Positions 33,901-41,806 of a DNA stretch of 51,590 nt are shown piece by piece. This DNA is from Sphingomonadaceae bacterium (GTDB lineage: Bacteria; Pseudomonadota; Alphaproteobacteria; Sphingomonadales; Sphingomonadaceae), in NCBI GenBank assembly GCA_016742125.1, contig JACVCM010000012.1, forward strand, positions 1-51,590, written 5' to 3'. A program made the translations under genes and the position numbers. The stretch's first letter is position 1. The number at the start of each line of letters is the position of its first letter. A model generated the notes under the pieces. That model searched no databases, had not been told where the DNA came from, and worked only from the letters and a program-made list of their open reading frames with translations.

Positions 33901-34354
33901 AGATAATCGCACCGATACGCCCCTGACTCACCAGCGCGGGAGAGTGCGCGCCCGTCGCGGCATCGGCAAAAATCAGGGCGACGTCCTTCGCCCGGACATC
34001 TCGGCCATTGGACCGATAAGCCGACCCGGCCCCACGCTCGATCCGGCGTGTGACTTCCAGTTCACTGTCCTCGTCATTGGCAGCTTCGGCAATCTCGCGT
34101 TCGGCAGAAATAGTCACTTCTGCAAAATCGCGGGCAGGGCGGGATGCGGTTCCCGCGAATATGACATCCTCCATCCCCGTGCCGCGCATCGATTTGGGGC
34201 TGCTCTCGCCCATCACCCAGCGGATCGCTTCGAGAAGGTTGGACTTTCCGCAGCCATTTGGCCCGACAATGCCTGTCAGTCCTGTCTCAATCTTCAGTTC
34301 GGCCGGCTCGACAAAGCTTTTGAAGCCGACCAGTTTCAGCTTCTTTATGCGCAT
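30941..34354 (-). CDS. smc: Chromosome segregation protein SMC
   Basis: A 1137-residue condensin ATPase. Walker A is GPNGCGKSN (residues 31-39); two long Ala/Glu-rich coiled coils flank a hinge near the middle (VVPGYERALAAALGDDANAAIGG); the C-terminal head carries the ABC signature LSGGEQALTAVALIFGLF and Walker B PICVLDEVDAPLDDAN, with the H-loop in LIVTHNAVTM. It forms dimers that bring origin-proximal DNA together with ScpA/ScpB, neither of which is in this window. Downstream of two DsbA-like genes and DciA on the same strand. Confidence 0.97.
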   Translation of the reverse strand: MRIKKLKLVGFKSFVEPAELKIETGLTGIVGPNGCGKSNLLEAIRWVMGESSPKSMRGTGMEDVIFAGTASRPARDFAEVTISAEREIAEAANDEDSELEVTRRIERGAGSAYRSNGRDVRAKDVALIFADAATGAHSPALVSQGRIGAIISAKPNERRQMLEEAAGISGLHVRRKDAEQKLRAAETNLARLATILADMDGRAGSLRRQAKQAERYRKLSKDILQGEARLIYVRWQEAKAAADAARTEANAASEAVDKATVVQRELTDRQQTAVRELAEARSVAMAARDAASELSNKLIQLTSERDRIIQRQTDLAAQAARMADDGAREDRLTHDAADALQRLQTESVALAEQLKAFEDERPAITRRAENAERQVRESEVALAKAAAEQARADAELRVADAALSNAQARVERAVRDMARLDQERTSLGDEDELQDAKTSALRAVADLQDRIAAGTGSIQAADARRAALIDAREKAQSEFASAKAELAALQSEQGALERALASGGGDQAIDRIKVVPGYERALAAALGDDANAAIGGSQGRRWAGSAAAIPAIEGTRLIDHVDAPAELHARLSLIRVVDSDRGEALAPGQRLVTRDGKLRRWDGFAADDDGATTAERLIRANRLSELAKLIPPAEAALLEQAEAIEQIAVQISSAQEEHRAEAAAQQGRENDLRQALRAADQAEDALGRLLSARAALEERTASARLELDAAKGDLELAQAARDSLPDGSHHAQLVQKLTIEGEAIRQMLARSQADLSSLDQRIAQTRERRAVAMAEIRSWQDRAGEAERRISDMKKRSAEIATEQEAMAGRPDILATEISALQNDKDELAEKLAQLQVAETGSEAALKSLEAEMATAAEALSSAREARAGAEARAENQDQRRVEMGRISGERFECPPSVLPEKLEFDEGALDDAAAESARLDRLQNERERIGPVNLIAADELAELEEQQSAGMAESEELTQAINRLRGSIGSLNREGRARLLTAFEAVDGHFRRLFSTLFNGGQAHLALIDSDDPLEAGLEIFAQPPGKKLQSLTLLSGGEQALTAVALIFGLFLTNPAPICVLDEVDAPLDDANIERFCDLLDAMTRETDTRYLIVTHNAVTMSRMHRLFGVTMVEQGVSRLVSVDLGGAEELLAAE

Positions 34355-34406
34355 GGGGATGGCCCGCTTGCGCCGTCAGCGATGTCGAGGTCCCCCCAAG
34401 CCATGT

Positions 34407-35144
34407 TTACCGGGCGCCAGCCTCGACCAGCTTGGTCTTCACCTGATTCCAAGATGAAGCATCTAGTTTTGCCCCGTTCAGAAGGAAACTTGGCGTGCCG
34501 GTAACATTGTCTTCTTTCTGCGCTTTCTCGGTTCCTGCGATCAGGGCATCGATCGCAGCCTTGTCGGTCAGGCAGGCCCGGGCCTGATCCTCGCTGATCC
34601 CGCGCGATTTGACGAAATCGATGAGGCCCATGCGGGTCGCCAGCAGCACGGCCATTTCCTGTGGCGACATCTTCTGCATTGCTTGCTGGTCCGCTTCGGT
34701 CACGGTGCTGATCTTGCTCAGCCAGCTTTCCTGCTCGGCGTACATCTGGTCGGTCAGCGGGAAAAATGTCTCGGGACCGCTGCACTGCGCGAGCAGGAAG
34801 CCAGGAACATCCTGTATGCCGTGGACCAGAAATGGCCGGAATTCCATCGAGACGACACCAGTATTTACCAGCTCGTGCAATCCCTCGGTCGACTGCACAG
34901 AGAATTGCGCGCAGCCGGGACAGGTGATCGCACCGAATTCAACCAGTTGCAACTTGGCATCGGGATTGCCCATCTTGTAACCGCCGGCATCGGTCTTGCT
35001 GACCACCTCGGTCCAGGATTTTCCGGCAGGTGCCGCCACCTTGGCGATGGGTTCTCCCTTAGGCGCAGCGACACTGTCGCCGCTGCCGCAAGCGGCAAGG
35101 GCAAGCGCGGCCGTTGCTGCTATAAAGATCGATTTGATACGCAT
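34407..35144 (-). CDS. DsbA-like thioredoxin-fold lipoprotein (CPGC)
   Basis: A 245-residue protein with a lipoprotein signal peptide ending LALAAC (Cys19). The thioredoxin-fold redox site is CPGC in EFGAITCPGCAQF, with a DsbA-type helical insert (VHGIQDVPGFLLAQCSG, then DFVKSRGISEDQARACL) and the cis-Pro loop VTGTPSFLLNG. It resembles periplasmic thiol oxidoreductases of the BdbD/DsbA group. It is the second of two tandem DsbA-like genes upstream of smc, with 27 bases between them. The dipeptide between the Cys differs from that in its neighbour, so the two may have different redox potentials (inference). Confidence 0.9.
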   Translation of the reverse strand: MRIKSIFIAATAALALAACGSGDSVAAPKGEPIAKVAAPAGKSWTEVVSKTDAGGYKMGNPDAKLQLVEFGAITCPGCAQFSVQSTEGLHELVNTGVVSMEFRPFLVHGIQDVPGFLLAQCSGPETFFPLTDQMYAEQESWLSKISTVTEADQQAMQKMSPQEMAVLLATRMGLIDFVKSRGISEDQARACLTDKAAIDALIAGTEKAQKEDNVTGTPSFLLNGAKLDASSWNQVKTKLVEAGAR

Positions 35145-35171
35145 CTGCTATCCTTTTTGGCTTGATATCGG

Positions 35172-35855
35172 TTAGTTCAATTTGGCCTTTAGATCGGCAA
35201 AGCTGTGGACGTGATCCTGCAGCACGCCATCTATCATGAATGACGGTGTTCCCGTGACCCCCGCTGCACTGCCCGCGTCTGTCATATCGATCACGGCCTT
35301 CAAAGCTGCCTTATCTGCGATGCACGCCTTGCCCTGCGTTGGTGTGATGCCGCGCTGTTGCATGATGGTGTCGAGACCGATTTCGGTATAGACGCCCGTC
35401 ATGAAGCCGGCATAATCTTCGGCCTTCAGCATTGCCTGTGTTGCCGCGCTGATATTCTTCGTCCTGCCCAGCCAGACCGATTGCGTGGCAAACAGATGTT
35501 TTTGATTGCCAAAGAATAGACCCTTGCCGCCGCAGCGTGCCAGCATGGCTGCGGTCAGGTCGATAGGGTTGAGCAGCAGGTTGCGGATTTCAAGGCTTGC
35601 CTTGCCGGTCGCGACATATTGCGCCTTGAAGGCGGGGGCGTCGTTCAATTCGAAATTGGCACAATGACCACATGTGTAGCTCAGATATTCGACGACCCGG
35701 GTCTTTGCAGCGGGGTTGCCGACCACATGTGCGCCTTTATCGGTCACGCTAAAGGTGGACAGCCAGTTGCTCTTTGCAGGCGCTGCAGCCGAGCTGGCCG
35801 ATAGCGTTGCCGCACCGACAAGTGCCAATGCGACATATTTTCTGAAATGCGACAT
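35172..35855 (-). CDS. DsbA-like thioredoxin-fold protein (CGHC)
   Basis: A protein of about 227 residues from ATG 35855 with a cleavable signal peptide (MSHFRKYVALALVGAATLSA, Ala-x-Ala near 28). The redox site is CGHC (YLSYTCGHCANFE) and the cis-Pro loop is VTGTPSFMIDG. It has an inserted helical domain with LLLNPIDLTAAMLARCGG. In-frame ATGs at 35876 and 35891 would lengthen the N-terminus; the one at 35891 is only six bases from the DciA stop. The neighbour downstream is a lipid-anchored paralogue. They probably act together on periplasmic disulfides. Confidence 0.88.
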   Translation of the reverse strand: MSHFRKYVALALVGAATLSASSAAAPAKSNWLSTFSVTDKGAHVVGNPAAKTRVVEYLSYTCGHCANFELNDAPAFKAQYVATGKASLEIRNLLLNPIDLTAAMLARCGGKGLFFGNQKHLFATQSVWLGRTKNISAATQAMLKAEDYAGFMTGVYTEIGLDTIMQQRGITPTQGKACIADKAALKAVIDMTDAGSAAGVTGTPSFMIDGVLQDHVHSFADLKAKLN

Positions 35856-35897
35856 TCTCGTGATATTTTCCGTCATATTGTACTTCAGCATCTGGAA

Positions 35898-36458
35898 TCA
35901 CTCGCCGTCTTTGGCAAGGCTTTTTGCGAGACTTTCAAGCACGGCAAAAAGCTCCGGATCGCCGATTTCGCGCAAGGAGTCTCCCAGTTCCATCGGTACG
36001 GGTTTCAGCACGGGCGGGGCATGCGGTTGCCGGGCTTGCGGTTTAACAACTGCGCCCTGACGGACCTTCACCCGCGCCACCGCGCCATAGCCGAAGAAGC
36101 GGTTCACCCGCTCGACGATTTCGGGCAGCACATGCTGGATCATTGTCGCATGTCCGCCCTCGCCGGTAAGTTCCAGGGTTCCGGCGGACTTCTTGGCCAC
36201 CGGAAAGCGGATCGATTCGGGCGCGGAAACGGCGGCATAACGTGCACCGACAATCTCGTCCCAGCGGCTCACGACCGAGCTTTGTACAAAACCGAAGCGG
36301 CGAAAGGCCGCGCGACCGATTTCCGGCATCAGGTCGGACACGGCCCGCGCCTCCCCGCCGCGCGGACGTTGGAAAGGCTTGGGCGCGATTTTTTTGTCGG
36401 CCTCTGCCTTGGCAGGTGTCTTGCCTTTATCCATGCGCTCATACATGCCATCATCCAT
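35898..36458 (-). CDS. dciA: DUF721/DciA-family replicative helicase loader
   Basis: A 186-residue protein of the DUF721 (DciA) family, which replaces DnaC in most bacteria and helps load DnaB. The family core is AVSDLMPEIGRAAFRRFGFVQSSVVSRWDEIVGARYAAVSAPESIRF, in which the Trp and following Ile-Val-Gly are typical, then a strand with ATMIQHVLPEIVERVNRFFGYGAVARVKV. The C-terminal tail is Pro-rich and probably disordered. ATGs at 36458, 36446 and 36434 are in frame; none has a clear ribosome site. The first overlaps the mutY start on the other strand by two bases, so each gene's promoter must lie inside the other gene. Confidence 0.88.
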   Translation of the reverse strand: MDDGMYERMDKGKTPAKAEADKKIAPKPFQRPRGGEARAVSDLMPEIGRAAFRRFGFVQSSVVSRWDEIVGARYAAVSAPESIRFPVAKKSAGTLELTGEGGHATMIQHVLPEIVERVNRFFGYGAVARVKVRQGAVVKPQARQPHAPPVLKPVPMELGDSLREIGDPELFAVLESLAKSLAKDGE

Positions 36459-37530
36459 GCCCCACGTCCAACCTGCCGACCAGAAAACTGGGGATATCGC
36501 GGCCTTGCTACTCGCGCATTACGATGTCCATGCGCGCGACTTGCCGTGGCGGAATAGGCCGGGGGAGGGGTTGCCAGCCCCCTATCATGTCTGGCTGTCC
36601 GAAATCATGCTCCAGCAAACGACGGTTGCCGCTGTCGGCCCCTATTCCCGGAAATTTACCGAACGCTGGCCCGACTTTTCTGCACTGGCGGCGGCAGATG
36701 AGGCCGATGTCATGGCCGCGTGGGCCGGACTTGGCTATTATGCCCGCGCCCGCAACCTCATCAAATGTGCACGTGCAGTGGCGGTTGGGCATGGCGGGCA
36801 ACTGCCGGCGACCGAGGCCGGATTGCTTACTCTCCCGGGTATAGGTCCATACACGGCTGCCGCTATTGCAGCGATAGCCTTCGACCAGCGCGCTGTCGTG
36901 GTCGATGCCAATGTCGAACGTGTGGTGTCCCGGTTGTTCGCGATTTCGATCCCGCTGCCGGCCGCCAAACCGATTATTCGGGAAGCCGCCGATGCCATTA
37001 CGCCTGGTATTCGGGCGGGTGATTTCGCGCAAGCCATGATGGATTTGGGGGCGGGGATTTGTTCGGTGAAGGCGCCATCCTGCATGCTCTGTCCGCTACA
37101 GAGCCATTGCGATGCATTTGGTCTGGGCAATCCCGAAGCCTATCCGGTCAAAGCCGCCAAGAAGGCAAAGCCTACAAGGCGTGGTACCGCATATTGGGTG
37201 GAACGTGAGGGCGAAGTCTATCTCGTCACGCGTCAGGACAAGGGGATGCTAGGCGGTATGCGGTCGCTTCCGGACGATGGCTGGAACTCCCGCACCAATG
37301 GCGACGGTAAAGCCCCCTTCACCGCGTCGTGGCAGCATCTGGACAATATCGTTCAGCACGAATTCACCCATTTTACGCTTTCGCTCCGGATTGCCGTTAC
37401 GGCATTGGGAAGCGATGCAAATCCCCCCGGGGGCGGCATGTGGTGGCCGGTGAAATCGCTCGACAAGGCGGGTCTGCCGACCTTATTTACGAAAGTTGCA
37501 AAAGCGGTTCTGGCTTCAGGAGAGAGATGA
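36457..37530 (+). CDS. mutY: A/G-specific adenine glycosylase
   Basis: A 357-residue MutY that removes adenine paired with 8-oxoguanine, complementing MutM at 5.4 kb. It has the early RDLPWRNRP, ISEIMLQQTTVAAV with the catalytic Glu, the helix-hairpin-helix LPGIGPYTAAAIAAIAF followed by the catalytic Asp in VDANVERV, the iron-sulfur loop (Cys in CSVKAPSCMLCPLQSHC) and a C-terminal NUDIX-like domain reading 8-oxoG. The open frame begins at 36379, but ATG 36457 (or 36445) gives the family length. It is head to head with dciA and overlaps the serine hydrolase start. Confidence 0.95.
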   Translation: MPHVQPADQKTGDIAALLLAHYDVHARDLPWRNRPGEGLPAPYHVWLSEIMLQQTTVAAVGPYSRKFTERWPDFSALAAADEADVMAAWAGLGYYARARNLIKCARAVAVGHGGQLPATEAGLLTLPGIGPYTAAAIAAIAFDQRAVVVDANVERVVSRLFAISIPLPAAKPIIREAADAITPGIRAGDFAQAMMDLGAGICSVKAPSCMLCPLQSHCDAFGLGNPEAYPVKAAKKAKPTRRGTAYWVEREGEVYLVTRQDKGMLGGMRSLPDDGWNSRTNGDGKAPFTASWQHLDNIVQHEFTHFTLSLRIAVTALGSDANPPGGGMWWPVKSLDKAGLPTLFTKVAKAVLASGER

Positions 37531-38834
37531 TGGAAATGCAGGCACTGGACAGCGCGATGCTCGCGCGGCGGGGATTTTTGACGTGGAGCGGCAGACTAGC
37601 GGCCGCCGGTGCGGCCACTGCCTTCATCCCAGCCCAAGCCTGGGCGCGGTCTGCTGCCGAGAAATTTCCGACGGTCAAGGCACAATTCGACAGCTATGTT
37701 TCTTCAGGCAAACTACCGGGCCTGTTGGCGACGATCGGTAATGGCACGGCATCACCGGACGTCATTGCCGTTGGCACTATTGCGCAGGGGAACAAGACGC
37801 CTGTCGATATCGACTCGCTGTGGCGCGTTTATTCGATGACCAAGCCGATTACCGGTATCGCAGCGATGATATTGGTGGGTGAGGGCAAGCTGAAGCTCGA
37901 TCAGCCTATTGCCGATTTTATCCCTGAATTCGCCAAAATGACTGTACTCACCGATCCGGACAACAGCCTGAATGCAGTTCCGGCAAAGAACCAGATCACC
38001 GTTCGCCACCTTCTGACTCACACGGCGGGGCTGGGCTATGGCATCATCACCAAGGGGCCCCTACTGCAACTATATAATGAGCAGGGCATCAATCCGGCGG
38101 TGTTCAGCCGTTTCCCGATACCGGGCCAGCCGGTCCCTGCGCCCACACCCGACCTCAAGACTTTCGCCGAACGCGTCGCCAGACTGCCGTTGATCGCGGA
38201 GCCGGGCACCAAATGGAGCTATTCGATTGCGCTCGATTTGCTGGGGCGGGTAATCGAGGTTGCCAGTGGTATGGATTTCGAGGCATTTCTGAGAACAAGG
38301 CTGTTCGAGCCGCTGAAAATGACGAGCAGCTACTTTCAGGTGCCTGCGGCCGAAACCAAGCGTTTCGTTACCAATTATGCGCCGATGAACGGGATATTGT
38401 TTCCCGTCGATCCGGCTCCTACCAGCATCTATCTCGACAAACCTGCCTTTGCCTTTGGCGGTGCCGGACTGGTGTGTTCGGCGCGTGATTATGACCGCTT
38501 CCTCCACATGCTCCAGAATGGCGGTGAGCTGGACGGGACGCGCATAATGACTCCCGCGACGGTGGCGCTGGCAACCTCCAATCTACTTCCCGCTGGCGTG
38601 AAGACCGAAGGCACCTTCATCGCAGGCGCGGGCAATGGTGCAGGCGGACGCGTCGGTCTTGGCGCGTTCGAAGGCACCTTCGGTTGGGGTGGAGCGGCGG
38701 GAACGGTCGCCTTTGTCGATATCAAGCGCAAGCTTCGCGCGGTCTGCATGGCGCAATATGTGCCGAGCAACGTCTATCCCTTCCATGAGGACTTTGCCAA
38801 ATGGGTGATGAAGGACCTGGGAATTTCGGCCTGA
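37530..38834 (+). CDS. Serine hydrolase, class C beta-lactamase family, Tat-exported
   Basis: About 434 residues with a twin-arginine signal (ARRGFLTWSGRLAAAG, cleavage after AQAWA). The SxxK motif is SMTK (Ser102, Lys105) and the tyrosine motif YSIA; the third motif region contains FGWGGAAGT (HxG position replaced by WGG). Members range from esterases (EstB type) to carboxypeptidases; the altered motif speaks for an esterase rather than a true beta-lactamase. AGGAG stands seven bases before ATG 37530; the adjacent ATG at 37527 overlaps the mutY stop and is also possible. It is presumably periplasmic. Confidence 0.88.
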   Translation: MEMQALDSAMLARRGFLTWSGRLAAAGAATAFIPAQAWARSAAEKFPTVKAQFDSYVSSGKLPGLLATIGNGTASPDVIAVGTIAQGNKTPVDIDSLWRVYSMTKPITGIAAMILVGEGKLKLDQPIADFIPEFAKMTVLTDPDNSLNAVPAKNQITVRHLLTHTAGLGYGIITKGPLLQLYNEQGINPAVFSRFPIPGQPVPAPTPDLKTFAERVARLPLIAEPGTKWSYSIALDLLGRVIEVASGMDFEAFLRTRLFEPLKMTSSYFQVPAAETKRFVTNYAPMNGILFPVDPAPTSIYLDKPAFAFGGAGLVCSARDYDRFLHMLQNGGELDGTRIMTPATVALATSNLLPAGVKTEGTFIAGAGNGAGGRVGLGAFEGTFGWGGAAGTVAFVDIKRKLRAVCMAQYVPSNVYPFHEDFAKWVMKDLGISA

Positions 38835-38838
38835 AACG

Positions 38839-39708
38839 ATGATGGCGCCGGGCTTCACAGGGTCGCCGCTGGATCGGGCCGACCGCGTTCGTAACGATGT
38901 CGAGGCTTATGGCGCGTTGATTGCAGACTGGCGTGCGCGGATATTGGCGCTGGACGGCCTCGATCCCCGGATGAGCGCTGAGGGCGGCCTGCACTGGCAT
39001 TCGATCGCGGAGCTGGAGGGTTCCGAAGAGCTCATCCTGCTTGGCTTGTCCGATGGCAAACCGCACTTTGTCGCCTTGGTGGAGGCAGAGGGCGAAATGT
39101 TCCGCTCTCCCGTCCTTTGGCGCGCATTGTCGATGCTCCCCGCCGAGGACGCTGCGATCTATGGCACTGCACGGAGTCTGATCGACTGGCATAACGCCCA
39201 TCGCTTTTGCGGCAAATGCGGATCGACGACCGATATGTTCCGCGCAGGCTGGGGCCGGAAATGCCGTAATTGCGGCAAGGAGCATTTTCCGCGAACCGAT
39301 CCCGTCGTCATCATGCTCGCCGAATATGAGGACAAGGCGCTGGTCGGTCGGCAGTCGCGCTTTCCGCCGGGCAATTATTCGGCGCTGGCGGGTTTCCTCG
39401 AGCCCGGCGAGAGCATTGAGGAAGCAGTACGTCGCGAGATCTACGAAGAGGCAGGGGTGGCCTGCGGCGCAGTGCGCTATGTTATCAGCCAACCCTGGCC
39501 TTTTGGTGGTTCGCAACTGATGATTGCCTGTGTTGCCGAAGCTTTTGGCGATGATATTACGCTCGACACCACCGAAATCGAAGACGCAATGTGGGTTACA
39601 AAAGATGAGGCACGCGATGCACTGGCGGGCGCGGACAATCGTCGCTTCAATGCTCCGCCGCCCTTTGCTATCGCACACAGTCTGCTCCAACATTGGGTGA
39701 CCGACTGA
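38839..39708 (+). CDS. nudC: NAD(+)/NADH diphosphatase NudC
   Basis: A 289-residue protein with an N-terminal domain, a zinc ribbon (CGKCG then CRNCG, around residues 123-150) and the Nudix box GFLEPGESIEEAVRREIYEEAG, followed by the NADH-specific SQPWPF motif (residues about 217-222). It cleaves NADH to NMNH and AMP; in E. coli NudC also removes NAD caps from RNA. It starts five bases after the serine hydrolase stop and its stop shares bases with the next start (TGATG). Confidence 0.95.
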   Translation: MMAPGFTGSPLDRADRVRNDVEAYGALIADWRARILALDGLDPRMSAEGGLHWHSIAELEGSEELILLGLSDGKPHFVALVEAEGEMFRSPVLWRALSMLPAEDAAIYGTARSLIDWHNAHRFCGKCGSTTDMFRAGWGRKCRNCGKEHFPRTDPVVIMLAEYEDKALVGRQSRFPPGNYSALAGFLEPGESIEEAVRREIYEEAGVACGAVRYVISQPWPFGGSQLMIACVAEAFGDDITLDTTEIEDAMWVTKDEARDALAGADNRRFNAPPPFAIAHSLLQHWVTD

Positions 39709-40403
39709 TGGTCGAAACTATACCGCTCCGTATCGACATAGTGTCGGATGTCGTCTGCCCATGGTGCATCATTGGCTACAAACAGGTGGAAAAGGCTCTG
39801 ACAATGCTGGACCAGCCGGTTGAGGCTTCAATTTGGTGGCATCCGTTCGAGCTCAATCCCGGTATGTCGTCTGAGGGCCAGGACGTTACTGAACATCTTG
39901 CCCAAAAATATGGGGCTACGCCGGAGCAGAGCAAGGCCAACCGCCAGAGGATCGGCGAGCTTGGCGCCGGGCTGGGCTTTGAATTCGGGCGCCATGACAA
40001 CCGCCGCATCTACAATACTTTCAAGGCGCACAAGATGTTGCGCCGCGTAGCAGAGGAGAAGGGCTGGCGCGAACAGACGGCCTTGAAGCTTGCCCTGTTC
40101 GCTGCCTACTTTCAGAACAACCGTGACGTGAGCAATGACGAAGTGCTCCTCGACGTTGCCGAATCCACCGGACTCGAGCAAGAGGCTGTTGTCGGCTGGC
40201 TGGCCGATGAAACTCTGTCCGAAGAGGTGCGCAGCGAACTCGCCCATTGGCGCGAGAACAACATTACGGGCGTGCCCGCAATCATCATCGACCAGCGTTT
40301 CATGATACCGGGGGCCCAGGATGCGCAGACTTTTGCGGACTGGATCGGCAAGATATTGGTCAAGCGCGCCGAAGCTGTTGCCGAGGCGCACGCCGCCACT
40401 TAA
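39708..40403 (+). CDS. DsbA family oxidoreductase, FrnE-like
   Basis: A 231-residue cytoplasmic thioredoxin-fold protein with a CPWC site right after the first strand (RIDIVSDVVCPWCIIGYKQVE), a helical insertion and a cis-Pro loop ITGVPAIIIDQRFMIPGAQ, as in FrnE and 2-hydroxychromene isomerase-like proteins. It lacks a signal peptide, so it is not a periplasmic DsbA. FrnE relatives help in oxidative stress in other bacteria, but the substrate is unknown. It starts in a TGATG overlap with nudC and ends overlapping by four bases the convergent membrane protein gene. Confidence 0.92.
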   Translation: MVETIPLRIDIVSDVVCPWCIIGYKQVEKALTMLDQPVEASIWWHPFELNPGMSSEGQDVTEHLAQKYGATPEQSKANRQRIGELGAGLGFEFGRHDNRRIYNTFKAHKMLRRVAEEKGWREQTALKLALFAAYFQNNRDVSNDEVLLDVAESTGLEQEAVVGWLADETLSEEVRSELAHWRENNITGVPAIIIDQRFMIPGAQDAQTFADWIGKILVKRAEAVAEAHAAT

Positions 40404-41065
40404 ACCAGTCCGCGTTTGGCGACGAACCAGATCGATACTGTCCAGTAAATCCCCATCACCGCAACGATGACAGCCAGCGGTTCGAAGGCAATTTGCAGGC
40501 CACACAAAGCCGCTGCGCCCCAGACAAATAGCAGTATCTCCGTTATGACGAAAGCGGTGGCGCAACTTTCGCGCGTAACGCCGCGATAGAGTTCATCGTA
40601 ACTTCGCCACAAATACATCGAGATAGCCGATTGGCCGACCATGGCGAGCACTACACCCCAGAAAACGAGTATCTTTTGCCCTGCGTCAAATTGTCCGGTG
40701 AGTGCCAGCCCGAGAAGGGCGGCGGCATAAAGGAAGAGGCAAATGGAAGACCAGCGGAGCATCGGCTTCACCCCGGTAAACTCCGCCTCGCTCGCCCCTT
40801 CGTTACGATGATTGGTCATGAACAACCGGCGACTAAACGACATTGCAATCACGATAAGGCCGATGAGCGTAAAAATGACCGCAAACGTGAAGGCGAGAAT
40901 TTCCGGACCTGACAACCGGTCAAATAGGACATCCATATCGATCAAATAGTCGAGGCCGATCATGAACAGGAAGCCAAACACAGCGCCGCCCAGCATTTGC
41001 AATATGACTTTCCGGACATCGCGCTGTGGAGTGTCCTCGAAAAGCTCCTTTTCACTGGCTATCAC
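40400..41065 (-). CDS. Six-helix membrane protein of unknown function, partner of XRE regulator
   Basis: A 221-residue protein with six hydrophobic segments: roughly residues 21-44, 57-79, 102-124, 134-155, 167-189 and 193-215. The loop between helices 2 and 3 is charged (RRLFMTNHRNEGASEAE). It has no recognisable catalytic motif. Its start overlaps the stop of the XRE gene (ATGA), so the two are translated together. Small XRE regulators followed by such polytopic proteins are a common pair in proteobacteria; I cannot assign a function. Confidence 0.8.
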   Translation of the reverse strand: MIASEKELFEDTPQRDVRKVILQMLGGAVFGFLFMIGLDYLIDMDVLFDRLSGPEILAFTFAVIFTLIGLIVIAMSFSRRLFMTNHRNEGASEAEFTGVKPMLRWSSICLFLYAAALLGLALTGQFDAGQKILVFWGVVLAMVGQSAISMYLWRSYDELYRGVTRESCATAFVITEILLFVWGAAALCGLQIAFEPLAVIVAVMGIYWTVSIWFVAKRGLV

Positions 41066-41280
41066 CGCATTTCCCCTTCAGTCGGCGTCCAATGGTCGAT
41101 AAAAATCGCGTCCACTGGAACGCCGAACAGTTTCGACATTCTCATGGCGAGCGGAAGACTGGGGTCATATTTGTCGGTTTCAACGGCATTTATGGTCTGG
41201 CGTGATACTCCCAACCGAAGGGCGAGTTCCCCCTGACTGAGATGATGCGCCAACCGAAGTTCTTTAAGCCTGTTTTCCAA
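41062..41280 (-). CDS. XRE-family transcriptional regulator
   Basis: A 72-residue protein made almost entirely of one Cro/CI-type helix-turn-helix: RLKELRLAHHLSQGELALRLGVSRQTINAVETDKYDPSLPLAMRMSKLFG, with the usual Gln and Ser-Arg-Gln-Thr-Ile recognition-helix residues. The tail VDAIFIDHW is typical of short stand-alone regulators (YozG-like). The start is TTG at 41280, behind AGG at seven bases. Two similar 18-base palindromes lie over its -35 and -10, so it probably represses itself and the coupled membrane protein. Confidence 0.92.
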   Translation of the reverse strand: MENRLKELRLAHHLSQGELALRLGVSRQTINAVETDKYDPSLPLAMRMSKLFGVPVDAIFIDHWTPTEGEMR

Positions 41281-41314
41281 CCAGATACCTAACCTGAAGC
41301 CTGTTACTCGTGCA

Positions 41315-41365
41315 TGTAAAGAGCTCTTTACAAGCTGAAGCGATTGCTGTCAAGAGTGTTTTACA
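41315..41365 (-). promoter_or_regulatory. XRE promoter with tandem operators
   Basis: The perfect palindrome TGTAAAGAGCTCTTTACA (41315-41332) and the related imperfect TGTCAAGAGTGTTTTACA (41348-41365) stand 33 bases apart, about three helical turns. Read on the minus strand, TTGACA (41348-41353) is a consensus -35, followed by a 17-base spacer and TAAAGA (41325-41330) as -10. Thus one operator covers each promoter element. Confidence 0.75.
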
Positions 41366-41377
41366 ACAGGAGCGATA

Positions 41378-41782
41378 TCAGACCAACCCCATTTTCATCA
41401 GGTCGCCCAGCATCCTGGTCGGCATGTCATCACGGCCATCGGCGTCGATCATGTCCATGTCGGGCGGGGCATCTCCGGCTTCGAGATAGCGCCAGCCCTG
41501 GTGCGCGCGCTTCGGTGTCGAGCGGACGGCGATCAGACGTGGCTGAAGCCGGATCCAATAGCGTCCCGCACCGTTTTCCATGAAGCCCAGTATCGGACTG
41601 CGACCGATGATCGTGTGGGCGTGGATCCAGTATAAAGATCCGCCCTCCATCTCGGCAACCCGCTTCGGCAGATAGCGTGTGGTCAGCCGCACCTCTCCGG
41701 CTTCGGCATAGGCTACGAGCCGTTCGCGCAAATGTTTGGGGCTGTCTGCGCCAAAGGCGATTTTTGTCATGTTGAGGGGCAT
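41378..41782 (-). CDS. DUF1489 family protein
   Basis: A 134-residue soluble protein of the alphaproteobacterial DUF1489 family: LNMTKIAFGADSPKHLRERL at the start, LTTRYLPKRVAEMEGGSLYWIHAH and the C-terminal HQGWRYLEAGDAPPDM. No function is known and no catalytic motif is obvious. It starts 24 bases after the mgtE stop on the same strand. An ATG four codons later (41770) is also possible. Confidence 0.88.
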   Translation of the reverse strand: MPLNMTKIAFGADSPKHLRERLVAYAEAGEVRLTTRYLPKRVAEMEGGSLYWIHAHTIIGRSPILGFMENGAGRYWIRLQPRLIAVRSTPKRAHQGWRYLEAGDAPPDMDMIDADGRDDMPTRMLGDLMKMGLV

Positions 41783-41806
41783 GGAAACTATTTGGGAGAT
41801 CGGAAT

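Noticed and set aside
30941..34354. Several long open frames antisense to smc (for example 31083-31721 and 33045-33662 on the plus strand)
   Set aside because: Their products are Ser/Arg/Ala-rich shadows without family motifs; smc is clearly the real gene.
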